Source: Neobacillus rhizophilus
Lineage (GTDB): Bacteria; Bacillota; Bacilli; Bacillales; Cytobacillaceae
Reading direction: 5' to 3'
DNA length: 64,000 bases
Assembly (NCBI RefSeq): GCF_018343535.1
Contig: NZ_JAGYPF010000002.1
Span: 956,103 to 1,020,102, forward strand
Of this stretch, positions 8,570-17,268 are shown one piece after another (within the stretch, counting starts at the first letter, position 1; every line of letters begins with the position of its first letter). The notes under the pieces are model-generated. The model was not told the DNA's origin, made no database searches, and saw only the letters and a program-made list of their open reading frames with translations. The position numbers and the translations under genes are program-made.

Positions 8570-8585
8570 ACAGCAAAAATGCTGT
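8570..8585 (-). terminator. terminator of the display-protein gene
   Basis: ACAGCATTTTTGCTGT read on the minus strand is a perfect 6-bp stem followed by ATTTTCT. Confidence 0.6.
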
Positions 8586-8603
8586 CTCTTCGTCCATTAA
8601 AAG

Positions 8604-9362
8604 CTACGGGCAAGTACTGCCAATAGTTATTGGTACTGGTACTGTGATTGTTACATTCAGTATATTACCTGTATCGCTTGGTACCCTTACAGTCACGGTA
8701 TTAGTAATACGATTAATGGTAATAGTAAAACTAACACCAGTTACAAGTGGATTTCCATTAAAGGTTACATCTCCGGTACCCATAATGGTCACAGTTTCAG
8801 CTGTGCAAACAACACTTGAAATTGCACCAATAGTAAAACCTAAGGTTCCTAAACCACCCGACGCAATCAATGTTAATTCGAAAACAGAATCGCCTGCTAC
8901 ACAACTAGGACAAATGTTGATATTCAGTGTTGCTATAGCAGCCACGAAACCAGGTATAATAGGGATTGGAATAGGAGGATTAAGTGTGATTGAAGTTGCA
9001 GGTAGTAAAACACTACACCCACATGTACCTGGTGTTGGACCTCCGCCTCCAACAGCAGCGATCAAATCAAGAACATTTTCAAATTTGAACTCTAGTAACA
9101 TTTCTTTCTTGATCACGTCACGAAGGGTTCTTTGAACACTAGCGTCGAGAGCAAGAAGATTGGTTAACGAAACTGTTGCAGGAGTGAATGCCCTTGCTGG
9201 GGTTAAGGTGCCAAGAACAAATTGAATTTTTTCCGCTTCTGTGTTTACAAGGTGAGCGAGAGCTAACTCCTCAAGGGCAATCGAAGCCAACAGTAATGGA
9301 ACAGTTTGTGCAGTGCTAAGAGAAATGGTAGGTGTCATACTAGGGAAATTTGGTAAACTCAT
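8604..9362 (-). CDS. spore/surface display family protein, beta-rich C-terminus
   Basis: A 252-residue protein. Residues 1-100 are the helical module shared by this cluster: TVPLLLASIALEELALAH, then EAEKIQFVLGTL, then SVQRTLRDVIKKEMLLEFKF. The rest is a Thr/Ile/Val-rich beta domain with CGC near the junction, CPSC in the middle and a terminal Cys. The start is the ATG at 9362 after AGGAGGTGAAAAATTT. There is no signal peptide, which fits mother-cell assembly on spores, but that location is inferred. The C-terminal domain resembles the one in the relic at 10209-10540. Confidence 0.8.
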   Translation of the reverse strand: MSLPNFPSMTPTISLSTAQTVPLLLASIALEELALAHLVNTEAEKIQFVLGTLTPARAFTPATVSLTNLLALDASVQRTLRDVIKKEMLLEFKFENVLDLIAAVGGGGPTPGTCGCSVLLPATSITLNPPIPIPIIPGFVAAIATLNINICPSCVAGDSVFELTLIASGGLGTLGFTIGAISSVVCTAETVTIMGTGDVTFNGNPLVTGVSFTITINRITNTVTVRVPSDTGNILNVTITVPVPITIGSTCP

Positions 9363-9722
9363 AAATTTTTCACCTCCTTGATAAGTAGTCCTAGAGTGGA
9401 ACAAAAGCTGTTTTAACCTTCATTCCCTATTATTTATATTCAAGTAAAATTTAAGAGATTGTGTTTTTGTCTGTTTTTTCGTATAAACTAGCAAAAAAAA
9501 GGCTGCCGCCCATTCGTTTTAACAGTTTTTTGATATAACAAAATGAAGCTGGATTTTTGGAGAAAAATTCCCAAGCAGGGTCCTGCGCTTACTCAGGAAG
9601 AGGTGAACACTATGCATGACCTGAATATTTCCAATATTACACCTGTGATATATTATTTCAATATTACATTTTTGTACAGGCTTGACACGAGAACCTAGAA
9701 ATATAAATGCCCATTTTATAGT

Positions 9723-9812
9723 TTATAGAATGAAATCGGCTGTTAACGGTCCGTCCCCAATTGGTAGAGGATAGCCTCCTGCAATTATAGACTCAGAAAT
9801 TGGACATTCGCA
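9723..9812 (-). pseudogene. relic of a display-family C-terminal domain
   Basis: A short frame reading CECPISESIIAGGYPLPIG then a stop. The segment IIAGGYPLPIG is nearly repeated (IIGAGYHLPIG) in the relic at 10574-10777, so both descend from one domain. The flanking sequence 9405-9722 holds no intact gene. Confidence 0.4.
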
Positions 9813-9967
9813 TTTCGTATTTCAGGGGTGTGCGAGCCGTATAACTTAATCGTTTTCCTTTTTCCGCTCAATAATGGTACGCCAAGAGATAGAATAACTA
9901 GCTGAAATAGCCAAGAAAAATGAACCGAATTGATAAGGATTTGCTCCGTCTCATTTTTGTCTCTGGA

Positions 9968-10039
9968 TTATAACTGGCGGCGTTTTCCTCAGACGCAACC
10001 ACCTTGTTTTATTAGCTCGTGGTTTCCTTGATCACTCAT
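9968..10039 (-). pseudogene. broken copy of the GGCGCG small protein
   Basis: A good ribosome site (AGGAGAGG) leads to MSDQGNHELIKQGGCV and a TGA. Beyond the TGA the frame continues GKRRQL and a second stop. Compared with the copy at 8402-8545, the tail GGCGCGKRRQ has become GGCV-stop-GKRRQ by two single-base changes (GGC to GTC, TGT to TGA). It could still make a 16-residue peptide, but decay is likelier. Confidence 0.55.
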
Positions 10040-10208
10040 AGTGTTATTCCTCTCCTTTAACAAACGAAAACGAACAATTCCCATTCCAAATCGGAATGGG
10101 AATTGTTTGAACCCAATGTTTGACAAAATTAAGGGCAAGGAGTTTTGTTGATGGCTCCTGGTACAGTTAGGTATCATTTAATGTGAAGGGGTTCCCGAAT
10201 TGATCATT

Positions 10209-10540
10209 TTAAACTAATGTGAACTGATCTTGAAGAGGGAAATCTTCCAATAGCAAACTGAAGTTACTAGAGAACGGTACACCACCTGCCACAAATCCTG
10301 TTCCAGTTCCCGTTACTTCCATTCTTCGGAAGTTACCTGATGTGCCTATACATGTGACCAAAGTGATTGTGTTAGATCTGAAAATTACGGTAGAAGGAAA
10401 ATTTCCTGTCTCTATGCGTGTATGTGTGAATCCACTGCCTGTTGGGTCGCAGCTTGGGCAAATTGTGCCAGTTAGAATGTCAGTAAATGTATCGGTTCCG
10501 ATAATTCTGGTATGAGTGAACAGGAAAATGAAGAGCCCAT
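10209..10540 (-). pseudogene. headless display-protein C-terminal domain
   Basis: An open frame of roughly 105 codons with no plausible start, ending in TAA at 10209-10211. It contains ICPSCDPTG, IFRSNTITLVTCIG and a Thr/Gly-rich beta pattern ending DQFTLV. CPSC and a later Cys match the layout of the intact protein at 8604-9362. The helical N-terminal module is missing. Confidence 0.55.
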
Positions 10541-10553
10541 TTGGACAAAGAAA

Positions 10554-10583
10554 TCCCGAGCAGGCAATGTTGCCTACTCGGGA
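10554..10583 (-). terminator. hairpin terminator in decayed region
   Basis: TCCCGAG plus AGGCAA pairs with TTGCCT plus CTCGGGA; on the minus strand ATTTCTTTGT follows. It ends the relic at 10574-10777 and now lies in front of the headless domain. Confidence 0.6.
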
Positions 10584-10777
10584 GAGAGTTGAATAAGAAA
10601 AATTGTATCAGAAGATTTAATGATTTCAATGATTTCATTGCATTTAGCGTGTGTTGATACTGAAATCTGAAATTTAGATGTCCATTTTACCGTGCGAGAC
10701 AGGTTGTGATGATAACGGTCTGCCCCAATTGGTAGATGATACCCTGCACCAATAATAGAATCGAAAAAAATGAAAAG
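10574..10777 (-). pseudogene. second relic of a display-family C-terminal domain
   Basis: An open frame without a start reading SIIGAGYHLPIGADRYHHN, then a Lys/Ser/Thr-rich tail and a TAG at 10574-10576 inside the terminator stem. It is related to the fragment at 9723-9812. From 10778 to 11014 no further coding signal is seen. Confidence 0.4.
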
Positions 10778-11014
10778 ACTAAAAAAGTCCCATAAAAATT
10801 AATATGAGAGAACAAAGGCTTGTAAGAATATTGAAAAAAGATGGGGTTGCCTCCGCAATCCCATCTTGAATTAAATTTTAATAAAGCTACTTAGAAAAGC
10901 AATTTACCTTAACAAAAAATAAAGAATGACTTCGAAAGTTTATGTTTCGGTAAATTAAAATAGCAAAGTAATAATCGGAATTGAAAGGCTTTTCATTCCC
11001 GGGATTCAATAAGA

Positions 11015-11341
11015 CTATGGTTGAGGCTTCATGTCCATTAAATCAAGAACGTTTTCCAATTTAAATTGCAGCAGCATCTCCTTTTTGATCACATCCTGAA
11101 GGATTCTTTCAGCACTAGCATTGATGGCAAAAAGATTTGAAGCGGAAAGCTTTTTAGGAGAAAGTTTTGTTTTTGTAGGCTTTAATTTTCCGAGTGCAAA
11201 TTGAAGTTTTTCAGCTTCAGCATTAATGACGTGGGCAAGGGCTAACTCCTCAAGGGCAATGGAAGCCAGCAGCAATGTAACGGTCTGATCAGTTTTAATT
11301 GATGTGACTGGACTAATATTCGGGATATTGGCTTGAGACAT
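11015..11341 (-). CDS. display-family protein, module only
   Basis: A 108-residue protein that is almost only the shared helical module (TLLLASIALEELALAH, AEAEKLQFALGKL, ILQDVIKKEMLLQFKL), ending DLMDMKPQP. A Lys/Thr-rich linker sits in the middle. The start ATG at 11341 follows CGAGGTGATAAC. With no partner domain it may be a structural subunit or the remains of a longer gene whose C-terminus decayed (relics lie downstream at 10209-10777). Confidence 0.75.
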   Translation of the reverse strand: MSQANIPNISPVTSIKTDQTVTLLLASIALEELALAHVINAEAEKLQFALGKLKPTKTKLSPKKLSASNLFAINASAERILQDVIKKEMLLQFKLENVLDLMDMKPQP

Positions 11342-11452
11342 TGTTATCACCTCGTTTTTCTTTAGCGCTAATGTTAGTTTATTTTTACAGGCTAAAGTAT
11401 GACACAACTATTTTTATGATATTTGCCATGCTGAGTTTATTCCATTAAAAAT

Positions 11453-11489
11453 GCTCCCGATTGGATACAATTGTATGCCAATCGGGAGC
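11453..11489 (-). terminator. strong terminator
   Basis: A 12-bp perfect stem (GCTCCCGATTGG / CCAATCGGGAGC) with ATTTTTAAT following on the minus strand. It ends the transcript of the gene at 11575-11907. Confidence 0.85.
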
Positions 11490-11574
11490 AAAGTAAACAG
11501 GAATAAACCAGCTCAGTTTGAGCTTGTACTACCCCCAACCTCTTGATGATATTTCGATAAAGAGATGTTGGAAA

Positions 11575-11907
11575 TTATACAAAAGGTCTTGGGGTAATAG
11601 CGATCAAATCGAGAATATTTTCGAACTTAAACTCAAGCAGCATCTCCTTCTTGATCACATCACGAAGTGTTCTTTGGACACTTGCGTCGATATCAAGCAG
11701 GTTAGTCAACGTAACAGTGTTAGGAGTGAATACACGGGTAGTTCCTGCTAATGTTCCGAGGACAAATTGTAGCTTCTCAGCTTCAGCATTAATGATGTGA
11801 GCCAGAGCCAATTCCTCAAGGGCAACAGAAGCCAAAAGCAATGGAATAGTCTGTGCAGTCGAAAGAGAAATTGTAGGAGTGATACTACTAATATTAGCTT
11901 GTGACAT
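11575..11907 (-). CDS. display-family protein, module only
   Basis: A 110-residue protein made of the shared helical module: TIPLLLASVALEELALAH, NAEAEKLQFVLGTL, SVQRTLRDVIKKEMLLEFKF and the end LIAITPRPFV. The N-terminus (MSQANISSITPTIS) is close to that of its neighbour at 11015. The ATG follows AGGAGGTGATTTC. It has its own strong terminator. Confidence 0.8.
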   Translation of the reverse strand: MSQANISSITPTISLSTAQTIPLLLASVALEELALAHIINAEAEKLQFVLGTLAGTTRVFTPNTVTLTNLLDIDASVQRTLRDVIKKEMLLEFKFENILDLIAITPRPFV

Positions 11908-11996
11908 GAAATCACCTCCTTTCTTTTATATCTGATTACAGTGTATTTATTCCCCTCGATGAGCGTCACGGCAAATAATCTATTTTTTATTTGATT

Positions 11997-13196
11997 TTAT
12001 TTTTTAGGAGAATTGAGATTGAGTGCCTTTGCGATTAGCGTTTCATCTTCGCAATCTTCCGTTAATGGACTAAATAGGTCTTGGTGCTTCGGCAACAGGC
12101 TACGAAGAGCTTCTACGGGAGAATGAAATGTTTTCGATTGGCTTGCCGCCATTGCATAACACCTTGCAGCCTCCTCAATCTGCCCCAGCTTTTCGAAGCA
12201 GCATCCTTTATAGTGTAATGCTTGAAAGGTACCCATCCCCTTTTGGGTAAGATACTCTATATTCGCTTCACCCATTTCAAGACATAGATCAAACGCCTCC
12301 AATGCTTCTTTGTGCATATCCTTCATATATAAGATTATGCCTTTATAAAAATGTAAATCTACATAATCCGGATAGAGTACGCACGCTTTTTCAATACTTG
12401 GCCATGCCCCGTCGATGCTTCCAGTACTAATCAATATGGAATACTTTAATCGATATAAAAGCGATGGGGGGGTTTGTAACCGCATTAGGAAATCTCTAAT
12501 GGATTTATTGACATGATCAAATGCCTTACTATATTCCTCTTGCCCATAATACTCTGCGGCAATATGGTAATTAATCCAGGGGCTATGGTCTTCTTGTTTA
12601 AGTTCTTCCTCTAACATGGTAATATTACGTTCAAATTTCTTTTTATTTTTAGTTACCGAATCCAAATAACCATAATGGTGAATTTTTATGGGAACATGCT
12701 TGATGGTCATGCCATCCTCTGGTACCGTCAGAACCTCTTCTGCGTTTAGCATTTCATGGATTTTGCCTTGAAATTTAAATCCTTTATGATTCCGCAAAAG
12801 ACGAGTATGGGCTATATCAAAGGTTTTTTCCGGTTCAGGGCGTTCGCCATAATAATTAATCAAATGAATCGATAAAATATCTTCATCGGAATAAAGAATA
12901 TCACGCATTTTATAAACATCAGAAGCATCGACCTGTTCATCTGCATCCATCCATAAAATCCAATCCCCAGTTGCGCGTTCGAATCCGTAGTTGCGTGCGT
13001 CAGCAAAGCTATTGTTCCACGGGAATTCGTAAACCTCGGCTCCAAATGATTTACAGATTTCAACGGTTCGGTCTGAAGATCCGGTATCTACAATAATGAT
13101 TTCGTCTACAACCCCCTTTGTGCTGTTAAGGCACTTTTCGATAAATGCCTCTTCATCTTTTACAATCATGCATAACGATAACCGCTTAAAGTCCAT
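11997..13196 (-). CDS. family 2 glycosyltransferase with TPR-like C-terminus
   Basis: A 399-residue protein. The GT-A domain begins LSLCMIVKDEEAFIEKCL, followed by IIIVDTGSSDRT and the DXD-like WMDADEQVD, as in SunS-type or TPR glycosyltransferases. From about residue 180 the rest is helical repeats (YHIAAEYYGQEEYSKAFDHV, FYKGIILYMKDMHKEALEAF). The start ATG at 13196 follows AAGGAGTG. Lying between surface-family genes, it may glycosylate those Ser/Thr-rich proteins, an inference from position only. Confidence 0.85.
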   Translation of the reverse strand: MDFKRLSLCMIVKDEEAFIEKCLNSTKGVVDEIIIVDTGSSDRTVEICKSFGAEVYEFPWNNSFADARNYGFERATGDWILWMDADEQVDASDVYKMRDILYSDEDILSIHLINYYGERPEPEKTFDIAHTRLLRNHKGFKFQGKIHEMLNAEEVLTVPEDGMTIKHVPIKIHHYGYLDSVTKNKKKFERNITMLEEELKQEDHSPWINYHIAAEYYGQEEYSKAFDHVNKSIRDFLMRLQTPPSLLYRLKYSILISTGSIDGAWPSIEKACVLYPDYVDLHFYKGIILYMKDMHKEALEAFDLCLEMGEANIEYLTQKGMGTFQALHYKGCCFEKLGQIEEAARCYAMAASQSKTFHSPVEALRSLLPKHQDLFSPLTEDCEDETLIAKALNLNSPKK

Positions 13197-13398
13197 GTTT
13201 TTTCTTTCACTCCTTATAAAAACAGTAATCAAACACTTGATATATTATGATTTTAACTAGGTAAAAGTGCTTTTTTGGCAACAACCTCATCGTTATTCAA
13301 TATAATGTGGAAGTGAAGAAAGAAACCCCCGTGATGAAACTTGAGGTGGATGCTGTTGAAGACTGGAAATCTAAAAATTTATTGAGTCGGTCCTCAAT

Positions 13399-13500
13399 TT
13401 ACCGGTCATAGTCTTGCAATCGAATCATTGGCTTAGGCTTAAATTCTGTTTCTTCACTGATTCTCGTCCCGTAACATCCAGGCAAAATTACAGCTTTCAA
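13399..13500 (-). pseudogene. relic of glucose-1-phosphate cytidylyltransferase (rfbF-like)
   Basis: From a TTG after AAGGGAT the frame reads [19 protein letters not shown] then KPKPMIRL before a stop at 33 residues. This is the nucleotide-binding N-terminus of sugar nucleotidyltransferases (usual form [22 protein letters not shown]), with GG changed to GC. The remainder of the gene is gone. It suggests that a CDP-sugar route was once encoded here. Confidence 0.6.
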
Positions 13501-13776
13501 ATTCTTATCCCTTAAGTGACAGCATCTTTTTTATGCTATGCAGCTACACAATCGCGGTTTACCATTTCCAAGCTTTGTTCAAGAACAGAAATAATAATTT
13601 GATTGGAACCTTTGCTTTCTTTAGCCAAATTGTTGTAATTTGAACGTAAAAAAGCCTTCCCATTGAGACCTAAAAAGGCAAACAGGAAGGCCGAGTGATT
13701 TCTGCGTGCTATTATTTTCGATTGTAATACTTTTATTGTGAAGATACCATTGAAATCTTGCTTTGATAGAAACAAT

Positions 13777-13805
13777 GGGGCAACCCTAAAGTATCGGGCT
13801 GCCCC
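13777..13805 (-). terminator. terminator of the Gly-rich display gene
   Basis: GGGGCA and TGCCCC close a stem with an inner CCC/GGG pair; on the minus strand ATTGTTTC follows. A second stem (GCCTTCC / GGAAGGC) lies near 13646-13693. The rest of 13233-13776 holds only the rfbF-like relic. Confidence 0.65.
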
Positions 13806-13845
13806 ACCGTTTGTGTTATTAAAGAACTTCCAACATATCGTACAT

Positions 13846-14973
13846 CTAGAGCCCACTAAAACTAATGATAACTACTCCATCTCCAGTTCCGCCGCCAGCT
13901 GTATTCACCTGGTTTGCACCTTTATTAAGCGAACCGCCGCCGCCACCGCCGCCGTTGGCCCCGCCACCGCCGCCGCCGTTGAAGCCGCCGCCGCCACCGC
14001 CGCCGCCGACATTTGCACCAGCGCTGGAACCGCCTCCAGCACCGCCTCCACTACCGCCACTACCTCCAAGTCTACCAGCGAGGGAACCGCCAGCCCCGCC
14101 AGCCCCGCCAGAAACAATAGACTTTCCTGCCTTGCCGCCAGCGTTCGGATTAGGACCTCCATCTGTGCCGTCTATCGTAAGACTGCCGCCTCCGCCTCCG
14201 CCTCCGCCAGTTGCTGTTCCGCCAGTAGCCGCGATGGCACCTGTAGGAGACAGACCGCCGAGACCAGCGCCTGCACCGGTGCCGTTAGCGCCGGTAAAAT
14301 TAGTATTAGCGTCGCCTCCATTGGCACTATTGTCACCAGACCCGCCGCCGCCGCCGGCAGCGATCAGTAGGGAAGTAAAGCTAAGTGGTGTTCCGCTCCA
14401 TACAAAGGAACCGCCACCACCGCCCTGTCCGGCATTTGGATTGTTTCCTACGCCGCCTTGTTGTCCCACTAGGATGGACAATGTTTGTCCAGGTGTGACC
14501 GGGAAGTCACCCTGCATAGAGGCGCCTCTGCCACCTGTTGCTGTAGTACCGCTGCCGCCTGCTGCTCCTATTGCTGTGATTCGAGCGGTTGTCGCGAATT
14601 CCGGAACAGTGATTGTAAAAATTCCTGGTGTGGTGAATGTGAAAGTCCCCAAGTTTGCCAAAAATCCAGCTAAATCTAATGTGTTTTCAAATTTGAATTC
14701 CAATAACATTTCCTTTTTGATCACGTCACGAAGAGTTCTTTGAACACTAGTATCAAGATCTAGAAGATTTGTAAGAGAAACGGTTGCGGGAGTAAAAGTA
14801 GTACGTGCAGGGGTTAATGTTCCGAGAACGAATTGAAGCTTCTCCGCTTCTGCATTCAGCAAATGAGCCAAAGCTAGTTCTTCGAGAGCGACTGAGCTAA
14901 GAAGCAATGGAACTGTTTGTCCCAAACTAAGCGAAATCGTGGGTGTGATATTAAAGATGTTTGGATTAGACAT
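13846..14973 (-). CDS. display-family protein with large Gly-rich domain
   Basis: A 375-residue protein. The N-terminal 105 residues are the shared helical module (TVPLLLSSVALEELALAH ... TLRDVIKKEMLLEFKF). After a beta segment (FTFTTPGIFTITVPEFATTA) comes a Gly-rich domain of about 240 residues with runs such as GGGGGSFVWSG, IAAGGGGGSG and GGGAGGGSSAGANVGGG, ending DGVVIISFSG. This recalls the glycine-rich fold found next to receptor kinase-like and surface proteins. The ATG at 14973 follows GGAGTGATCAA. GC content is much higher than in its surroundings because of Gly codons. Long open frames on the other strand are artefacts of this. Confidence 0.8.
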   Translation of the reverse strand: MSNPNIFNITPTISLSLGQTVPLLLSSVALEELALAHLLNAEAEKLQFVLGTLTPARTTFTPATVSLTNLLDLDTSVQRTLRDVIKKEMLLEFKFENTLDLAGFLANLGTFTFTTPGIFTITVPEFATTARITAIGAAGGSGTTATGGRGASMQGDFPVTPGQTLSILVGQQGGVGNNPNAGQGGGGGSFVWSGTPLSFTSLLIAAGGGGGSGDNSANGGDANTNFTGANGTGAGAGLGGLSPTGAIAATGGTATGGGGGGGGSLTIDGTDGGPNPNAGGKAGKSIVSGGAGGAGGSLAGRLGGSGGSGGGAGGGSSAGANVGGGGGGGGFNGGGGGGANGGGGGGGSLNKGANQVNTAGGGTGDGVVIISFSGL

Positions 14974-15100
14974 TTGATCACTCCATTTCATTTATTTTAT
15001 ATAAGTTCGATTTAGGACCTGCAGCTTAAACTAGTTTCTAGGACACTGAAATCAATCCTTACTGAATCAATGATGTTAAGAATCAATAAGGTTGCAAATT

Positions 15101-15195
15101 AAACTTATACACTTGCATAATACGAAAAAAATTCCTATTGGTACGGGCTTACTCACTTTATAAATTGATTCAGGTTGTCCATTTTTTAGGGGCTG
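15101..15195. repeat. upstream-region duplication, copy A
   Basis: AAACTTATACACTTGCA, then ATACGAA, GTACGGGCTT and CCATTTTTTAGGGGCTG also occur in the same order at 17010-17110, each copy lying upstream of a display gene (13846-14973 and 16006-16884). The N-terminal coding parts of those genes are also nearly identical, so a segment covering promoter and module was duplicated. Confidence 0.6.
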
Positions 15196-15457
15196 GGAAA
15201 AAGACATAATAAAGCTATTAAGGATCAGGAACTCCAATCTAAGATTCTCTCTATAGATCCCTCTCCCCGAGCCGAAATTGATTCCATTTGTGATCAGGTT
15301 GTCAGAAAGTCACTTGAAGATGTTGATTTCTGGCGGTGGCAGCGGCGGCGGCTCAATTATCTCTGGCGGTACTGGTGGTGCTGGTGGTATCAGTTTTGGT
15401 AGTAACCTTTATTATTCTCGTATCATTCACTCATTTTCGGTTCCGGCCAAAGGTTGA
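15189..15457 (+). pseudogene. frameshifted plus-strand Gly-rich relic
   Basis: One frame reads HNKAIKDQELQSKILSID followed by SICDQVVRKSLEDVD up to about 15330. The next frame continues SGGGSGGGSIISGGTGGAGG and stops at 15457. Joining them by a frameshift near 15330 gives a helical segment followed by a Gly-rich tail. There is no strong ribosome site at the front. The family is not identified. Confidence 0.35.
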
Positions 15458-15549
15458 GTTTCGTAACCTCTGATTTTGCCTATCAGATTGCATTTTTTAA
15501 CAAAGAAATAACGAACGATTCTATCACCCCCAAATAGGGAATTTTAAAA

Positions 15550-15861
15550 ATGAAAGGGATTTTACCTATGTATGGGGATATTGAGGAGGCTTATTACCCT
15601 ACTTCACGTTTTGGCAGTGCAGGGGAAACTTATAATATGTGAACTGGTCAGGGTGTTAATATTCAAGATATATAGACATTTTATAAATTTTTCAAACAAA
15701 AAGATTGATTTACTAATTTACCCAAGGGAATAAAAGGGGCAGAATTCCCTTGATTAGCAGGAGAACCTGAAAAATTGTTTAAATTAACGGGATGCAAACC
15801 AAAACGGAAACTTGAGAATGCATTAAAGGAAATTTATGATTACTGGTTAGGTGTTTTGTGA
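15550..15861 (+). pseudogene. decayed plus-strand gene, unrecognised
   Basis: A frame starting MKGILPMYGDIEEAYYPTSR is interrupted by stops at about 15639 and 15676. Further on, a coherent stretch GAEFP-stop-LAGEPEKLFKLTG then KPKRKLENALKEIYDYWLG resumes and ends near 15861. Several in-frame stops show decay. I do not recognise the product. Confidence 0.4.
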
Positions 15862-15936
15862 AGGAAGAGCAGCCGGTAGTTTTCGATGTCTAGTAGCCAT
15901 TGAAGCGTTACTATAAAGTCAAAAACCTAATCATTA

Positions 15937-15965
15937 AAAGCTCAGTCCATTTTGAACTGAGCTTT
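15937..15965 (-). terminator. terminator of the P-domain display gene
   Basis: AAAGCTCAGT pairs with ACTGAGCTTT around an 8-9 nt loop; TAATGATT follows on the minus strand. Confidence 0.65.
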
Positions 15966-16005
15966 CTATATTTTATAACTTTATTCTCCTATTCAGTCTG
16001 GATTA

Positions 16006-16884
16006 TTAGATTAAGGGACAAGCTGTAGAAAGCGTTAGAGACCATCCACCTTCGATACGTGAATGTGCTCCCCCAAATTCATCGAACGCATAAAGGCTCC
16101 ATGTGCCATTCGGATCCAGACCGTTAAACGCGCTCAATGCTAATGCATATGGTGCAGGCGGTGCAGGGGCAGGAAAAGTATGATTATCAAACTGGTTGCT
16201 CGGCCTGAACGTACCGGAAGTCAAAGTTCCTCCCGCGGCTACTGGTAATGGGTTTGGAGAATCGTCGTCAAACGTCAAAGTTACCGGACCGACAGGACCA
16301 TTATCTCCATTATGTGAAAATATAAGGACAGCTGTGCCGTCCGGAGCGACGACTAAGAACATATCATGTTGACGGTTTGCAACATTAGCAGGTGGTTGTG
16401 GGGCGCCGCCGTCGTCAACAAAGTTAGTAATTGTAACTGTTACTTTAGAAATGGTACCTTGTAAACCAGAGACCGTAATATTTGACGGATAAGGATTAGT
16501 TCCAGGTACCCCATCTATAGGGTTGATTGGCTGTGGGTTTGAGAAAGTAGCACCTGTTGTTGGAGTACATATTGTTGGTATAAGATCCAGTATGTTTTCA
16601 AATTTGAACTCTAGCAGCATTTCCTTTTTAATCATATCACGAATGGTTCTTTGAACACTTGTATCGAGATCAATAAGATTTGATAAAGAAACGACTGCAG
16701 GGGAAAATGTTGTTCTAGTAGGGGTTATTGTTCCGAGAACGAATTGAAGCTTCTCGGCTTCCGCATTCAGCAAATGAGCCAAAGCTAGTTCTTCGAGTGC
16801 GACTGAAGCAAGAAGCAATGGAACAGTTTGTCCCACACTAAGCAAAATTGTGGGTGTGATATTAAAGATGTTTGGATTCGACAT
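16006..16884 (-). CDS. display-family protein with P-domain-like C-terminus
   Basis: A 292-residue protein. Residues 1-105 are the shared helical module, almost identical to that at 14973. Residues 115-292 look like the beta-sandwich P (proprotein convertase) domain seen in secreted bacterial proteins: FSNPQPINPIDGVPG, ITVSGLQGTISKVTVTITNF, LTFDDDSPNPLPV, LSAFNGLDPNGTWSLYAFD and IEGGWSLTLSTACP. No protease domain is present, so this is a binding or display use of the fold. The ATG follows GGAGTGAGTAA. Confidence 0.8.
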   Translation of the reverse strand: MSNPNIFNITPTILLSVGQTVPLLLASVALEELALAHLLNAEAEKLQFVLGTITPTRTTFSPAVVSLSNLIDLDTSVQRTIRDMIKKEMLLEFKFENILDLIPTICTPTTGATFSNPQPINPIDGVPGTNPYPSNITVSGLQGTISKVTVTITNFVDDGGAPQPPANVANRQHDMFLVVAPDGTAVLIFSHNGDNGPVGPVTLTFDDDSPNPLPVAAGGTLTSGTFRPSNQFDNHTFPAPAPPAPYALALSAFNGLDPNGTWSLYAFDEFGGAHSRIEGGWSLTLSTACPLI

Positions 16885-17009
16885 TTACTCACTCCATTTC
16901 ATTTATTTTATTAAGTTTGAAATAGAACCTGCACTTTCATTTTGGTATCCGGAAACAGATATGAATCCTTACAGAGTGGATGATACGAGAATAGTACAGG
17001 TTACTATTA

Positions 17010-17110
17010 AAACTTATACACTAGCAGGATACGAATAAAGTTCCGAATAGTACGGGCTTTTCAACAAAAAATTGTTTCTATTCGCCCATTTTTTTTAGGG
17101 GGTGAAAAAA
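17010..17110. repeat. upstream-region duplication, copy B
   Basis: Partner of 15101-15195: the blocks AAACTTATACACTAGCA, ATACGAA, GTACGGGCTT and CCATTTTTTTTAGGGG lie in the same order upstream of the P-domain gene. The conserved blocks probably include the sporulation promoter, but I cannot assign a sigma factor securely. Confidence 0.55.
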
Positions 17111-17268
17111 CCTTACTAAAATCCACTTGCTTACTTTTATTAAATACAGCTTATTTGTTAAACCTGAATTAATGGGATTTTATCTATTTCATAATGCTAT
17201 ATGCACTCATATGATGGTAATTCAAGCGAATGTAAAAATTGGATAATTATGATATAGATGTGCCTAAA

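Noticed and set aside
13865..14743. Long plus-strand frame encoding a Pro-rich protein
   Set aside because: It is the complement of the Gly-rich domain at 13846-14973; GGN codons read backwards give Pro. It has no ribosome binding site.
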